DNA of 6,060 nt, taken from contig PLSJ01000154.1 of NCBI GenBank assembly GCA_003165115.1, positions 1 to 6,060 on the forward strand, given 5' to 3'. The position numbers were made by a program, and so were the translations under genes. Source of the DNA: Syntrophaceae bacterium. GTDB lineage: Bacteria > Desulfobacterota > Syntrophorhabdia > Syntrophorhabdales > WCHB1-27. Below are positions 1 to 5,233 of the stretch, in pieces (positions within the stretch are counted from its first letter, which is position 1; each line of letters starts with the position of its first letter). The notes beneath the pieces are model-generated. The model was not told where the DNA came from and did not search any database. It saw only the letters and a program-made list of their open reading frames with translations.

Positions 1-26
1 GTTCGTTCTTAAACGGTGACTCTAGG

Positions 27-53
27 TTATCACAATTCCGGTTACAGTGATAA
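27..53. other. Interrupted inverted repeat upstream of the XRE gene
   Basis: TTATCAC at 27-33 is matched by GTGATAA at 47-53, giving perfect 7-bp arms around a 13-nt loop. No T-tract follows, so it does not look like an intrinsic terminator. It could be a protein-binding dyad, but it lies about 90 bp upstream of the promoter and no function can be assigned. No gene is visible in 1-139; the stretch near 75-102 is only pyrimidine-rich. Confidence 0.25.
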
Positions 54-139
54 GGTCAGCTTTAATCGGCGCGCGTCTCTTCTCTTCTTGTCTCTTTTGT
101 CCCACGTTACACATAATGCCGGTACTGAAGCGTAATGCG

Positions 140-168
140 TTGACAAGAGTTACCGGTCAGGATATAAT
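140..168 (+). promoter_or_regulatory. Sigma70-type promoter of the XRE/cupin regulator
   Basis: A perfect -35 hexamer TTGACA (140-145) and a perfect -10 hexamer TATAAT (163-168) are separated by 17 bp, the ideal spacing. Transcription would start near 175, leaving a leader of about 38 nt before the ATG at 213. The spacer contains an ACCGGT palindrome (152-157), which could be an operator for autoregulation, as is common for XRE proteins. That last point is inference. Confidence 0.85.
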
Positions 169-212
169 AGTTTGCCTGTAAGAAACCATGGAATTAGATT
201 TGAGGGGACCCT

Positions 213-782
213 ATGAACGAGGCAATAATCGCGGAAAACATCAAGAAAAGCCGGTTGGGGAAGCAGTTGTCTGTCGAGCAACTGGCGAAGCGCGCTGGAC
301 TGACAAAGGGCTATGTATCAAAAATAGAAAATTCGGATAAAGCTCCGCCGCTTTCGACATTAACCAAGATCGCCTCTGCTCTCAATACCGACGTGGGTGC
401 TCTCCTTTCGGGAAATTCCGAGAAGGGTGAGGATACCCCGCTTTGTATAATACGGGCCGATGAGCCGAAGGAAAGCTCAGCTGAAGGTGACGTTACTGGG
501 TATCAATTGGAACGTCTAGCTTACAAGAAGTTGGGCAGAAATATGGAGCCCTTTATTATTACACTCTCGTTTGACGAGGATCGAGTATTGTCGTACGAGG
601 GCGAAGAGTTCATGTACATACTTGAAGGAACATTCGAATTTGTGTACGACAGCAAGAGATACCTGCTCGGGCAAGGTGATGCTGTTTATTTCGACGCGGC
701 CATCCCCCATTCCGGCAGAAGCGTGGGAGAAAAGAAGGCTAAGGTCCTCGTAGTTTTGTACTACTACAGACGAAAGAGATAA
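213..782 (+). CDS. XRE-family transcriptional regulator with C-terminal cupin domain
   Basis: This 189-residue protein should be a cytosolic DNA-binding regulator that senses a small ligand through its cupin barrel. Residues about 7-65 form a lambda-repressor-type helix-turn-helix: LSVEQLAKRAGLTKGYVSKI followed by the typical PPLSTLTKIASAL segment. Residues about 110-185 read as a cupin_2 fold, with GEEFMYILEG, a GQGDAVYF turn and IPHSGRS. The first cupin metal-ligand histidine, usual in HEGEE-type motifs, is a tyrosine here (YEGEE), while the later PH histidine is kept. Metal binding may therefore be altered or absent. The ATG at 213 is preceded by a GAGGGGA ribosome binding site (202-208) and by a consensus promoter. 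Architecture and length match the MerR-unrelated XRE/cupin group that includes PuuR-like proteins. The regulated genes are not in the window: the IS21 element begins about 160 bp downstream and may have separated it from former neighbours. The family call is firm; the ligand and targets are unknown. Confidence 0.9.
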   Translation: MNEAIIAENIKKSRLGKQLSVEQLAKRAGLTKGYVSKIENSDKAPPLSTLTKIASALNTDVGALLSGNSEKGEDTPLCIIRADEPKESSAEGDVTGYQLERLAYKKLGRNMEPFIITLSFDEDRVLSYEGEEFMYILEGTFEFVYDSKRYLLGQGDAVYFDAAIPHSGRSVGEKKAKVLVVLYYYRRKR

Positions 783-795
783 TTCTCGCGACGTC

Positions 796-812
796 GTTTC
801 CTGATAAGAAAC
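796..812 (+). other. Short hairpin after the XRE gene
   Basis: GTTTC (796-800) and GAAAC (808-812) form a perfect 5-bp stem around a 7-nt loop, 14 bp after the stop codon. No run of T follows and the stem is A/T-rich, so it is at best a weak terminator. The rest of 783-940 shows no gene or recognisable signal. Confidence 0.2.
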
Positions 813-955
813 TATGCGATTGCTCTAACAGATTAACGCCGGTACCCAGGTTGTGCCACGTCTGCGAAATGCTATGCTCAGGACAGATCTTTCACAGATT
901 GTAGACCGTCGGGCTACATGAACTCTTTTCTGCCATTCAATGCGTATTCCGACCC

Positions 956-1081
956 AAACCGGCCACCTGTCATGATTGAAACCGGCCATCGAATATGATC
1001 CAAACCGGCCACCTGTCATGATTGAAACCGGCCACCGAATATGATCCAAAGCGGCCACCCATTATGATGAATCCGGCCACC
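956..1081 (+). repeat. IS21 left-end subterminal repeats (six units, 22-23 bp period)
   Basis: Six units start at 956, 979, 1002, 1025, 1048 and about 1070, each opening with a variant of AAACCGGCCACC. The last unit is only its conserved head. Spacing is 23 bp, falling to 22 bp at the final step. Two unit types alternate: units 1 and 3 end in TGTCATGATTG, and units 2 and 4 end in GAATATGATCC. Positions 956-1001 and 1002-1047 are therefore a 46-bp tandem duplication with one mismatch (989 versus 1035). In IS21 elements such repeats are the multiple transposase-binding sites at the ends, and the position just upstream of istA fits. The spacing of roughly two helical turns would place bound IstA on one face of the DNA. 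Confidence 0.85.
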
Positions 1082-1158
1082 CCGTAAGAGCCTGAAAGAG
1101 ACGCTGGATAACCGAACTGCCATGGTACGCTTTCCGCCAAAAACGGCGAGGAGCGGCT

Positions 1159-1920
1159 ATGGCGAATATGAGGTTGTCCATGAGAAAGATAAGGGAGATC
1201 TTACGTATCTGTTGGGGCGGCGGCCTGTCGGCGAGACAGGCGGCCACAAGCTGCGGGGTTGGCAGGACCACCATAAAGGAGTACCTGGACCGGGCACAGC
1301 GGGCCGGCCTTTCATGGCCCCTTCCCGAGGACCTCGATGACGCCGTCCTGGAGAACCGTCTCTTCCCTTCGAGCATTCCCCTCGATGTGGAAAGACGGAA
1401 CATACCCTCCTTCGATTATCTCCGTAAGGAGCTCACGAGAAAGCACGTCACCCTCCAGCTCCTCTGGCACGAATACAAGGAGAAGAACCCGGAAGGATAT
1501 GAATACAGCCAGTTCTGCCTGAGATACCGGGCATGGCTCAAGACCCTCGATGTCGCGCTACGCCAGGACTATAAGGCAGGAGAAAAGTTATTCGTCGACT
1601 TCGCCGGCGATACCATCCCTATCCACGATCCCAGGACAGGAACAGTTGCTCCCGCCTATCTCTTCGTCGCCGCCCTGGGCGCGAGCAACTATACCTACGC
1701 GGAAGCCGTCTCTCATCAGGACCTCCCTTCCCGGATCAGCCTGCACGTCCATACGTTCGAATACTTCGGCGCCGTTCCCATGATCACGGTCCCAGATAAC
1801 CCCAAGGTCGGAGTGACCCATCCCTGCCGGTACGAACCCGACCTCAACCCTACCTATCAGGACATGGCTATCCATTACGACACCGCGGTCGTCCCGGCGA
1901 GGGTGAAGAAACCGCCGAGC
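1159..1920 (+). pseudogene. istA: istA 5' part: IS21 transposase, N-terminal half, interrupted by an insertion
   Basis: IstA is the DDE transposase that cuts and joins the IS21 ends, working with the AAA+ helper IstB. This part supplies codons 1-254. Residues about 9-55 are the N-terminal helix-turn-helix (IREILRICWGGGLSARQAAT, then GVGRTTIKEYL). The integrase core starts with EKLFVDFAG, giving catalytic Asp147, and continues to ITVPDNPKVG, giving Asp213. The IS21 signature CRYEPDLNP is intact. Homology ends at VVPARVKKPPS; the frame then runs into foreign sequence and stops at 1968, adding 15 unrelated residues. The ATG at 1159 has GAGGAG at 1148-1153, five nt upstream, which supports this start over the ATG at 1168. 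The catalytic glutamate is on the other side of the insertion, so a protein made from this half alone should be inactive. Confidence 0.93.
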
Positions 1921-1928
1921 AGAACGGC
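1914..1928. other. Left recombination junction (attL-like)
   Basis: IstA similarity stops at codon 254 (1918-1920) and the element begins at once. The proposed crossover core is CA at 1920-1921, shared with the right junction. The junction is the centre of an imperfect dyad, GCCGAGC-A-GAACGGC, in which five of seven arm positions pair. No terminal inverted repeat relates this end to the right end. Placement assumes that the original istA kept the usual residue count between the KKP and KAKVE motifs. The exact core is inference; the break-point is accurate to within a few bases. Confidence 0.65.
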
Positions 1929-4024
1929 TAGGCTTCACACTGCACCTCCTCATGATGTTTGGGAGTGATTTTTCGGGAATGACGCGTCTGGCGTAGAGCG
2001 GCAACCAGACCTTTGTGCTTGGCCCTGACCGGTGCGTTGTCTCCCGGCGGTTCAAAAAGGCACTCATTCTTATCATTGTAGTGATGGGGCGTCAAGAATC
2101 CCGCCTGGTTCCAGCATTTTACCGTCAAAGGGGCGACGTTGAGCCGTTCGCCCATCTCCGCCATGGTGAGCATATCACGACTTCTCAGGCGATCATAGCG
2201 CGAAACGAGACCATAGGTTTCTTGGATATAACGGATGTTCATCCGTGTGAGAGGCTTGCCGTCGACCGTATGCATGCCTTTGTGGCTCAGGATGGCGGCG
2301 ATCTGAGCCTGTGTATAATCGTCGAGAAGCCTGTCTACTTCGGCCACGATGTAAGCAGGGTTTTTACGCAGTTCGCCGATTGGCGGCGGAAGCGGCCACG
2401 CGAGCGTCTGGGTCGTACCTCCCCTGAAACGAACGTGGGCGGTAATTTCGCTGCCCTTGTTCAGGGTCACATCTTCCAGAAGAAGTCGAATCATACGCTT
2501 ACGTTCCCGATTCGGGGTCCGGGGGTCATTCCACAGACGTGGAAAGTCCTTTGCTAGGGCAAGAACACGGGTCCGCTCCTCGGAACCAAGGACTCGAGTC
2601 TTTGTATCTTGCTTAAGCGCTTCCAGCGCTTCTTTATGGGCCTTGAGCTTTTCGTTCCATTCGCCTTCGAGTTCGTCGGCGACAAGCCGATTGTCGGGAT
2701 CGACCTGCATGTACCGTCGTCGAGCCATGTCAGCCTCGTAGCGGAGTCGTTCAACGTGTTTTCGACGCAGTTCTTCGGCCTCGTCTCTGCGTCGAAAGAG
2801 TTCTTCTTCCACCGCGAGAGAGACTTCCAACGTCAAAGGGGTAACGGTTTCGATAAGCAGATCTCCGATGGCCCGCTCAAGGCCGGCGCCGGGAACACTC
2901 TGGCAGCATGGCTCTGCCTGCTCGATGCCTTGGCGCTGGCAGACATAATCCGGAACAAGACGATCTCTGATGAGGTGGTAGCGAACCGTCATTCTCGTTC
3001 CGCACCGGCCACAAATGACGATCCCCTGGAGCAATGCCGGGCCTTCCCGCGGCAGACTTTTCTTCCGCTCGGAACCGTAGGCCTGGGCATTCTCGAAAAG
3101 CCGTCTCTGATTCTCCTCGAACTGCTCCCATGATATATAACCGGGATGGGCGCCGGGAAGAAAAGCCGCCCACTCTTGACGCGGCAGCTTCTGATAGCGA
3201 ATGCCCCCTTCGGGGTGACGACGTTGTTGGGTCCGGCCATAGAAGAAAGCCCCGGCATAGCGTGGATTGTGGAGAAGCCAGAGGGCGCGCGAATGGAGGA
3301 GGCGCTTCCATGCCACCTCGCCGTTGTTCAGGCCCCCTCGAACGCGATGGGGAAAGGTGAGGCCCTGCTCCCGAAACGCCTTCACCGTGGCCGTGGCGGA
3401 GCCGGTTCTTCTAAAAGTCTCAAAAAACACCCGCAGGCTCTCCTGTATCTGACGGTCAGGGTCGAGCACGACCTGTCCTTCTGGACCATACTGAAAACCC
3501 ATCGGGAGCGCTATGATAAGCTCGCCGCGCCGCGCCTTGTTGAGTATCCCGCCCTGGAGCCTTGCCTTCAGGACATGCAGCTCCGCTTCCGACATGGTGC
3601 CCTTGAGTCCCAGAAGAAGCCGGTCGTTGAAGTGAGCTGGATCATACAGGCCGTCCTCGTCGAGGATCAACGTCTCCGTGAGGGCGCACATCTCAAGGAG
3701 CCTATGCCAGTCGGCCGAGTTGCGGGCCAGCCGGCTTACCTCCAGCCCCATGACGATGCCGGCGCGGCCAAGACCTACTTCGGCAACCAGGTACTGGAAC
3801 CCCTCCCGGTCGACGGCCGATGACCCGGATTGCCCGAGGTCGCTGTCGATCACCACGATCTGCTCCTGGTTCCACCCGAGCTGAATCGCCCGCTGCCGGA
3901 GACCGTACTGGCGTTCGGTGCTCTCGGTATTCTCCATAACCTGTCTGAGCGTTGATTGGCGCACATACAGATAGGCATTGCGACGAAGATGCTGCGATTT
4001 GATTTTCTCCCCGGAATCTCCCAT
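1928..4024 (-). CDS. Large serine recombinase of the inserted element
   Basis: This protein of 698 residues should cut and rejoin DNA at the element ends through a serine-DNA intermediate. With numbering from the ATG at 4024, the resolvase domain is residues about 17-155. It has the nucleophile motif YLYVRQST (Ser24) and the arginine segment EVSRLARNSADWHRL (Arg98, Arg101). The Recombinase domain spans about 165-310. A zinc ribbon follows at 335-376 (ICGRCG, then Cys362 and Cys373/374), then a long charged coiled coil at about 400-475. The C-terminus (about 560-660) adds two helix-turn-helix-like segments; the second (LTMAEMGERLNVAPLTVKCW) looks MerR-like. AAGGAGG (4032-4038) is 7 nt from this ATG and only 4 nt from an adjacent in-frame GTG at 4027, so the ATG is preferred. 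It is the last gene of the operon, and its TAG is 7 bp from the left junction. No key catalytic residue is missing, so it is probably active. Confidence 0.93.
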   Translation of the reverse strand: MGDSGEKIKSQHLRRNAYLYVRQSTLRQVMENTESTERQYGLRQRAIQLGWNQEQIVVIDSDLGQSGSSAVDREGFQYLVAEVGLGRAGIVMGLEVSRLARNSADWHRLLEMCALTETLILDEDGLYDPAHFNDRLLLGLKGTMSEAELHVLKARLQGGILNKARRGELIIALPMGFQYGPEGQVVLDPDRQIQESLRVFFETFRRTGSATATVKAFREQGLTFPHRVRGGLNNGEVAWKRLLHSRALWLLHNPRYAGAFFYGRTQQRRHPEGGIRYQKLPRQEWAAFLPGAHPGYISWEQFEENQRRLFENAQAYGSERKKSLPREGPALLQGIVICGRCGTRMTVRYHLIRDRLVPDYVCQRQGIEQAEPCCQSVPGAGLERAIGDLLIETVTPLTLEVSLAVEEELFRRRDEAEELRRKHVERLRYEADMARRRYMQVDPDNRLVADELEGEWNEKLKAHKEALEALKQDTKTRVLGSEERTRVLALAKDFPRLWNDPRTPNRERKRMIRLLLEDVTLNKGSEITAHVRFRGGTTQTLAWPLPPPIGELRKNPAYIVAEVDRLLDDYTQAQIAAILSHKGMHTVDGKPLTRMNIRYIQETYGLVSRYDRLRSRDMLTMAEMGERLNVAPLTVKCWNQAGFLTPHHYNDKNECLFEPPGDNAPVRAKHKGLVAALRQTRHSRKITPKHHEEVQCEA

Positions 4025-4036
4025 CACCCGTCCTCC

Positions 4037-4283
4037 TTATCGACAGCTTAAGACCATACCGGCCAGCACCCTCACCATATCATCACTGGTCGATGAAAGG
4101 GGGGATGCGCTGGAAGCCTTCGACGGCACCTCGTCGGCATACTCTTGCCACGCCCTTGCCCATGAGGCTATACCCTTTGTCCTCATTACGACGAGACCCC
4201 ATGCCATCCCTTCCTGACGCCGGCCAAAGGGCTCTTTTGCGAAGCTCTTCGTAACGTTCCGTCAGGACGTCGTTTCTGTTCAC
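4037..4283 (-). pseudogene. Small conserved protein of the recombinase operon, apparently frameshifted
   Basis: Two overlapping frames together make one protein of about 81 residues. The first frame starts at GTG 4283 and reads VLTERYEELRKRAL. The second continues as GRRQEGMAWGLVVMRTKG, then IASWARAWQEYADEVPS, and ends DDMVRVLAGMVLSCR with TAA at 4037-4039. From memory, small proteins beside recombinases of this type share exactly this order: an (L)xERYExLR start, a central GxAxW segment and a VLAGMVLSC-like end. The shift falls near 4226-4238 and needs a +1 (or -2) change. The first frame continues open to 4083 but loses the family pattern. A GTGA overlap with the upstream gene suggests translational coupling, and the TAA overlaps the recombinase ribosome binding site. 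Options are a true 1-nt mutation, a sequencing error, an internal start at ATG 4207 (56 residues), or programmed frameshifting. Function is unknown. Confidence 0.7.
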
Positions 4284-4747
4284 AGGAGGTCTCGCTGCGG
4301 CGTTTTTTTCCCCGGCTTCCGAAGGGCTCGCTCAAGGCTGCGGCGGTGCACGCGGATCCCAAAGCGCTTCTCCACTTCATCAAGGAGCGCGGGGATCGAA
4401 AGCGGATGCTCCCCCGTGTGGAATCCTTCGACAAAGGCCATCACGTCGGCCGTGAGCTTGTGCCCGCTTTGAGGACCGCGCTTTCTGGGCAGAAGCCCCG
4501 TTACGCCCTCCTGTTCAAACGCGGCGGAGCTCTTGTAGAAAGACGGCCGGGAGAATCCGAACGAAGCAGCCGCGCGGCGAACTGATTCCCCCTCTTTGCG
4601 AACCCTGCGAAGCATCTCGTACTTGACCTGAACCAGATCACGGGAATCGAAAAAATCATTGTCGCTGAACAGGGAATCGGTCACCGGATGGGCGTTCAAC
4701 GCGCCGCAATCCCGTAGGACCTTCTCCTTGTCGTCATGCTTGACCAT
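4280..4747 (-). CDS. Helix-turn-helix protein of the inserted element
   Basis: This 155-residue cytosolic protein has two DNA-binding-like segments. Residues about 37-88 form a transposase-type helix-turn-helix (VRRAAASFGFSRPSFYKSS, then GVTGLLPRKRGPQ). Residues about 97-145 read as a winged helix-turn-helix (KLTADVMAFVEGF through RVHRRSLERALRK). It looks like the DNA-binding N-terminus of IS481/IS630-type transposases, but no DDE catalytic domain follows. The ATG at 4747 is chosen because AAGGAGG (4753-4759) lies 5 nt upstream and a strong promoter lies just before that. The frame is open up to 4930, but that extension covers the promoter and is not protein-like. Its stop overlaps the start of the next gene as GTGA. 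Likely roles are a regulator of the recombinase operon or a directionality or targeting factor for the recombinase; the sequence does not decide between these. Confidence 0.85.
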   Translation of the reverse strand: MVKHDDKEKVLRDCGALNAHPVTDSLFSDNDFFDSRDLVQVKYEMLRRVRKEGESVRRAAASFGFSRPSFYKSSAAFEQEGVTGLLPRKRGPQSGHKLTADVMAFVEGFHTGEHPLSIPALLDEVEKRFGIRVHRRSLERALRKPGKKTPQRDLL

Positions 4748-4764
4748 CAGGGCCTCCTTCACAA

Positions 4765-4793
4765 CGGCATAGTGCGTTAATATAATTATGCCG
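4765..4793. promoter_or_regulatory. CGGCATA dyad overlapping the -10 region (candidate operator)
   Basis: CGGCATA at 4765-4771 and TATGCCG at 4787-4793 form perfect 7-bp arms of a 29-bp interrupted palindrome. The right arm contains the -10 box of the minus-strand promoter, and the centre coincides with the expected transcription start near 4778. A protein bound here would block initiation. The helix-turn-helix protein encoded just downstream is the obvious candidate repressor, but that is inference. Confidence 0.55.
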
Positions 4794-4812
4794 TATATAT
4801 TAAAGGTGTCAA
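4785..4812 (-). promoter_or_regulatory. Sigma70-type promoter for the HTH-small protein-recombinase operon
   Basis: Read on the minus strand, TTGACA (4807-4812) is a perfect -35 box. It is followed after 16 bp by CATAAT (4785-4790), a five-of-six match to the -10 consensus. Transcription would begin near 4778, giving a leader of about 30 nt that ends in the AAGGAGG ribosome binding site of the helix-turn-helix gene. The three downstream genes are overlapping or nearly so, and no other promoter is apparent between them. One transcript probably covers them all. Confidence 0.75.
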
Positions 4813-4893
4813 TAGCAATATCCCTGTAGTCTTGTAATAACACGCTAAACAAACGGCAATATGTACAGAAACAAAATACAGCTATGGACGCTA

Positions 4894-4933
4894 CGGCATA
4901 ATTATATTTACATATGCGGCATAATTGCATTTA
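4894..4933 (+). repeat. Direct repeats of a CGGCATAAT motif in the intergenic region
   Basis: CGGCATAATTATATTTA (4894-4910) and CGGCATAATTGCATTTA (4917-4933) are direct repeats 23 bp apart, matching at 15 of 17 positions. An inverted copy, perfect over 15 bp (CGGCATAATTATATT), lies at 4779-4793 within the promoter. A weaker direct copy (CGGCATAGTGCGTTAA) is at 4765-4780, and CGGCAATATGTACA at 4854 may be a further degenerate one. The second repeat ends on the stop codon of the DUF5372-like gene. The set looks like multiple binding sites for one protein, with a spacing that would allow DNA looping between 4779 and about 4914. This 183-bp region is far more AT-rich than its surroundings and holds no gene. 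Confidence 0.65.
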
Positions 4934-5176
4934 CACCTCCACACGGAGACAGTCAAGCAAATCGGCAAGCTGAAGCAAGTCTTCCGCCCGCAGGGGCGAA
5001 CGACCCGCCGCGACGGTCGCGAAGGGATCTTCTCCCGCCACGTCCGTCCACGAGACGGGAAGCCGCTGCATATGCCCTGTGGAGTCCAAGAAGTAAACGC
5101 GTTCTTCTCCCCATGCACGATGATACTCGATCACCTCGAACTCCCGGCCGTGGAGAGGATGAAAGGGGTGGGTCAC
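4931..5176 (-). CDS. DUF5372-like small protein, first gene of the inserted element
   Basis: This protein of 81 residues is recognised by MTHPFHPLHGREFEVIEY, then ERVYFLDSTGHMQRLPVSWT and DPFATVAAGRSPLRAEDLLQ. This pattern is what I recall as DUF5372, a family commonly found next to recombinases of this kind. No catalytic motif, signal peptide or membrane segment is visible. The length and the RVYF-LP-W pattern suggest a small compact domain, followed by a helix at about residues 60-80. The start is a GTG at 5176, chosen because the conserved THPFHP begins there; no good ribosome binding site precedes it. Its promoter would have to lie in the last 50 bp of the element or in flanking istA, and none is evident. 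It is separated from the next gene by 183 bp of regulatory DNA. Function is unknown. Confidence 0.75.
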   Translation of the reverse strand: MTHPFHPLHGREFEVIEYHRAWGEERVYFLDSTGHMQRLPVSWTDVAGEDPFATVAAGRSPLRAEDLLQLADLLDCLRVEV

Positions 5177-5221
5177 CCGGAATAATCGCTTCTCATGCTT
5201 CTCACTCTGTGTCGTTGATGA

Positions 5222-5233
5222 CTTTGTCCAAAG
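5222..5233. other. Right recombination junction (attR-like)
   Basis: IstA similarity resumes at the lysine codon 5230-5232 (KAKVESAV). CTTTG-TC-CAAAG (5222-5233) is a perfect 5-bp-arm palindrome straddling the junction. The proposed core CA at 5229-5230 matches CA at 1920-1921; it is the only dinucleotide shared when the two sides are aligned in the istA frame. The TC at the palindrome centre has no counterpart on the left side in that alignment. Confidence 0.6.

Larger units (their letters stand above)
1920..5229 (-). mobile_element. Serine-recombinase mobile element inserted in istA
   Basis: The insertion is about 3309 bp. It carries four genes, all on the minus strand: a DUF5372-like protein, a helix-turn-helix protein, a small conserved protein and a large serine recombinase. 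It begins within 8 bp of the recombinase stop codon and ends 53 bp upstream of the first gene, so there is almost no spare DNA. Both ends lie in istA in the same orientation. Joining the flanks at CA restores a full 512-codon istA. No inverted repeats are visible at the ends, and no target duplication is needed to explain the junctions. This matches conservative integration by a large serine recombinase rather than DDE transposition. The four-gene set resembles, from memory, the uncharacterised repeated clusters y4bA-D/y4pH-K of the Rhizobium plasmid pNGR234a; that comparison was not verified. Confidence 0.85.

Noticed and set aside
956..1081. Regularly spaced repeats that could suggest a CRISPR array
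   Set aside because: The 23-bp period leaves no unique spacers, the units are variants of one sequence, and the position just upstream of istA fits IS21 transposase-binding sites.
1588..2076. Minus-strand open frame of 162 codons across the left junction
   Set aside because: It is antisense to istA and overlaps the recombinase 3' end in another frame; it has no recognisable motif.
3146..3823. Plus-strand open frame of 225 codons
   Set aside because: It lies wholly antisense to the recombinase, whose domain motifs are unmistakable; the translation resembles no protein family.
4748..4930. N-terminal extension of the helix-turn-helix protein to 216 residues with a hydrophobic, cysteine-rich start
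   Set aside because: The extension covers a consensus promoter and repeats, is AT-driven in composition, and a perfect AAGGAGG sits 5 nt before the ATG at 4747.
4931..5176. Toxin-antitoxin reading of the small DUF5372-like protein and the helix-turn-helix protein
   Set aside because: They are separated by 183 bp with an independent promoter, and neither has a toxin motif; linkage to the recombinase explains the context better.
5227..5228. TC at the centre of the CTTTG-TC-CAAAG palindrome as the crossover core
   Set aside because: The left junction has no TC at the matching istA position; CA is the shared dinucleotide when residue count is kept.
1920..5229. Terminal inverted repeats of the inserted element
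   Set aside because: The first and last 30-40 bases were compared in inverted orientation and no convincing match was found, which argues against a DDE-type transposon.
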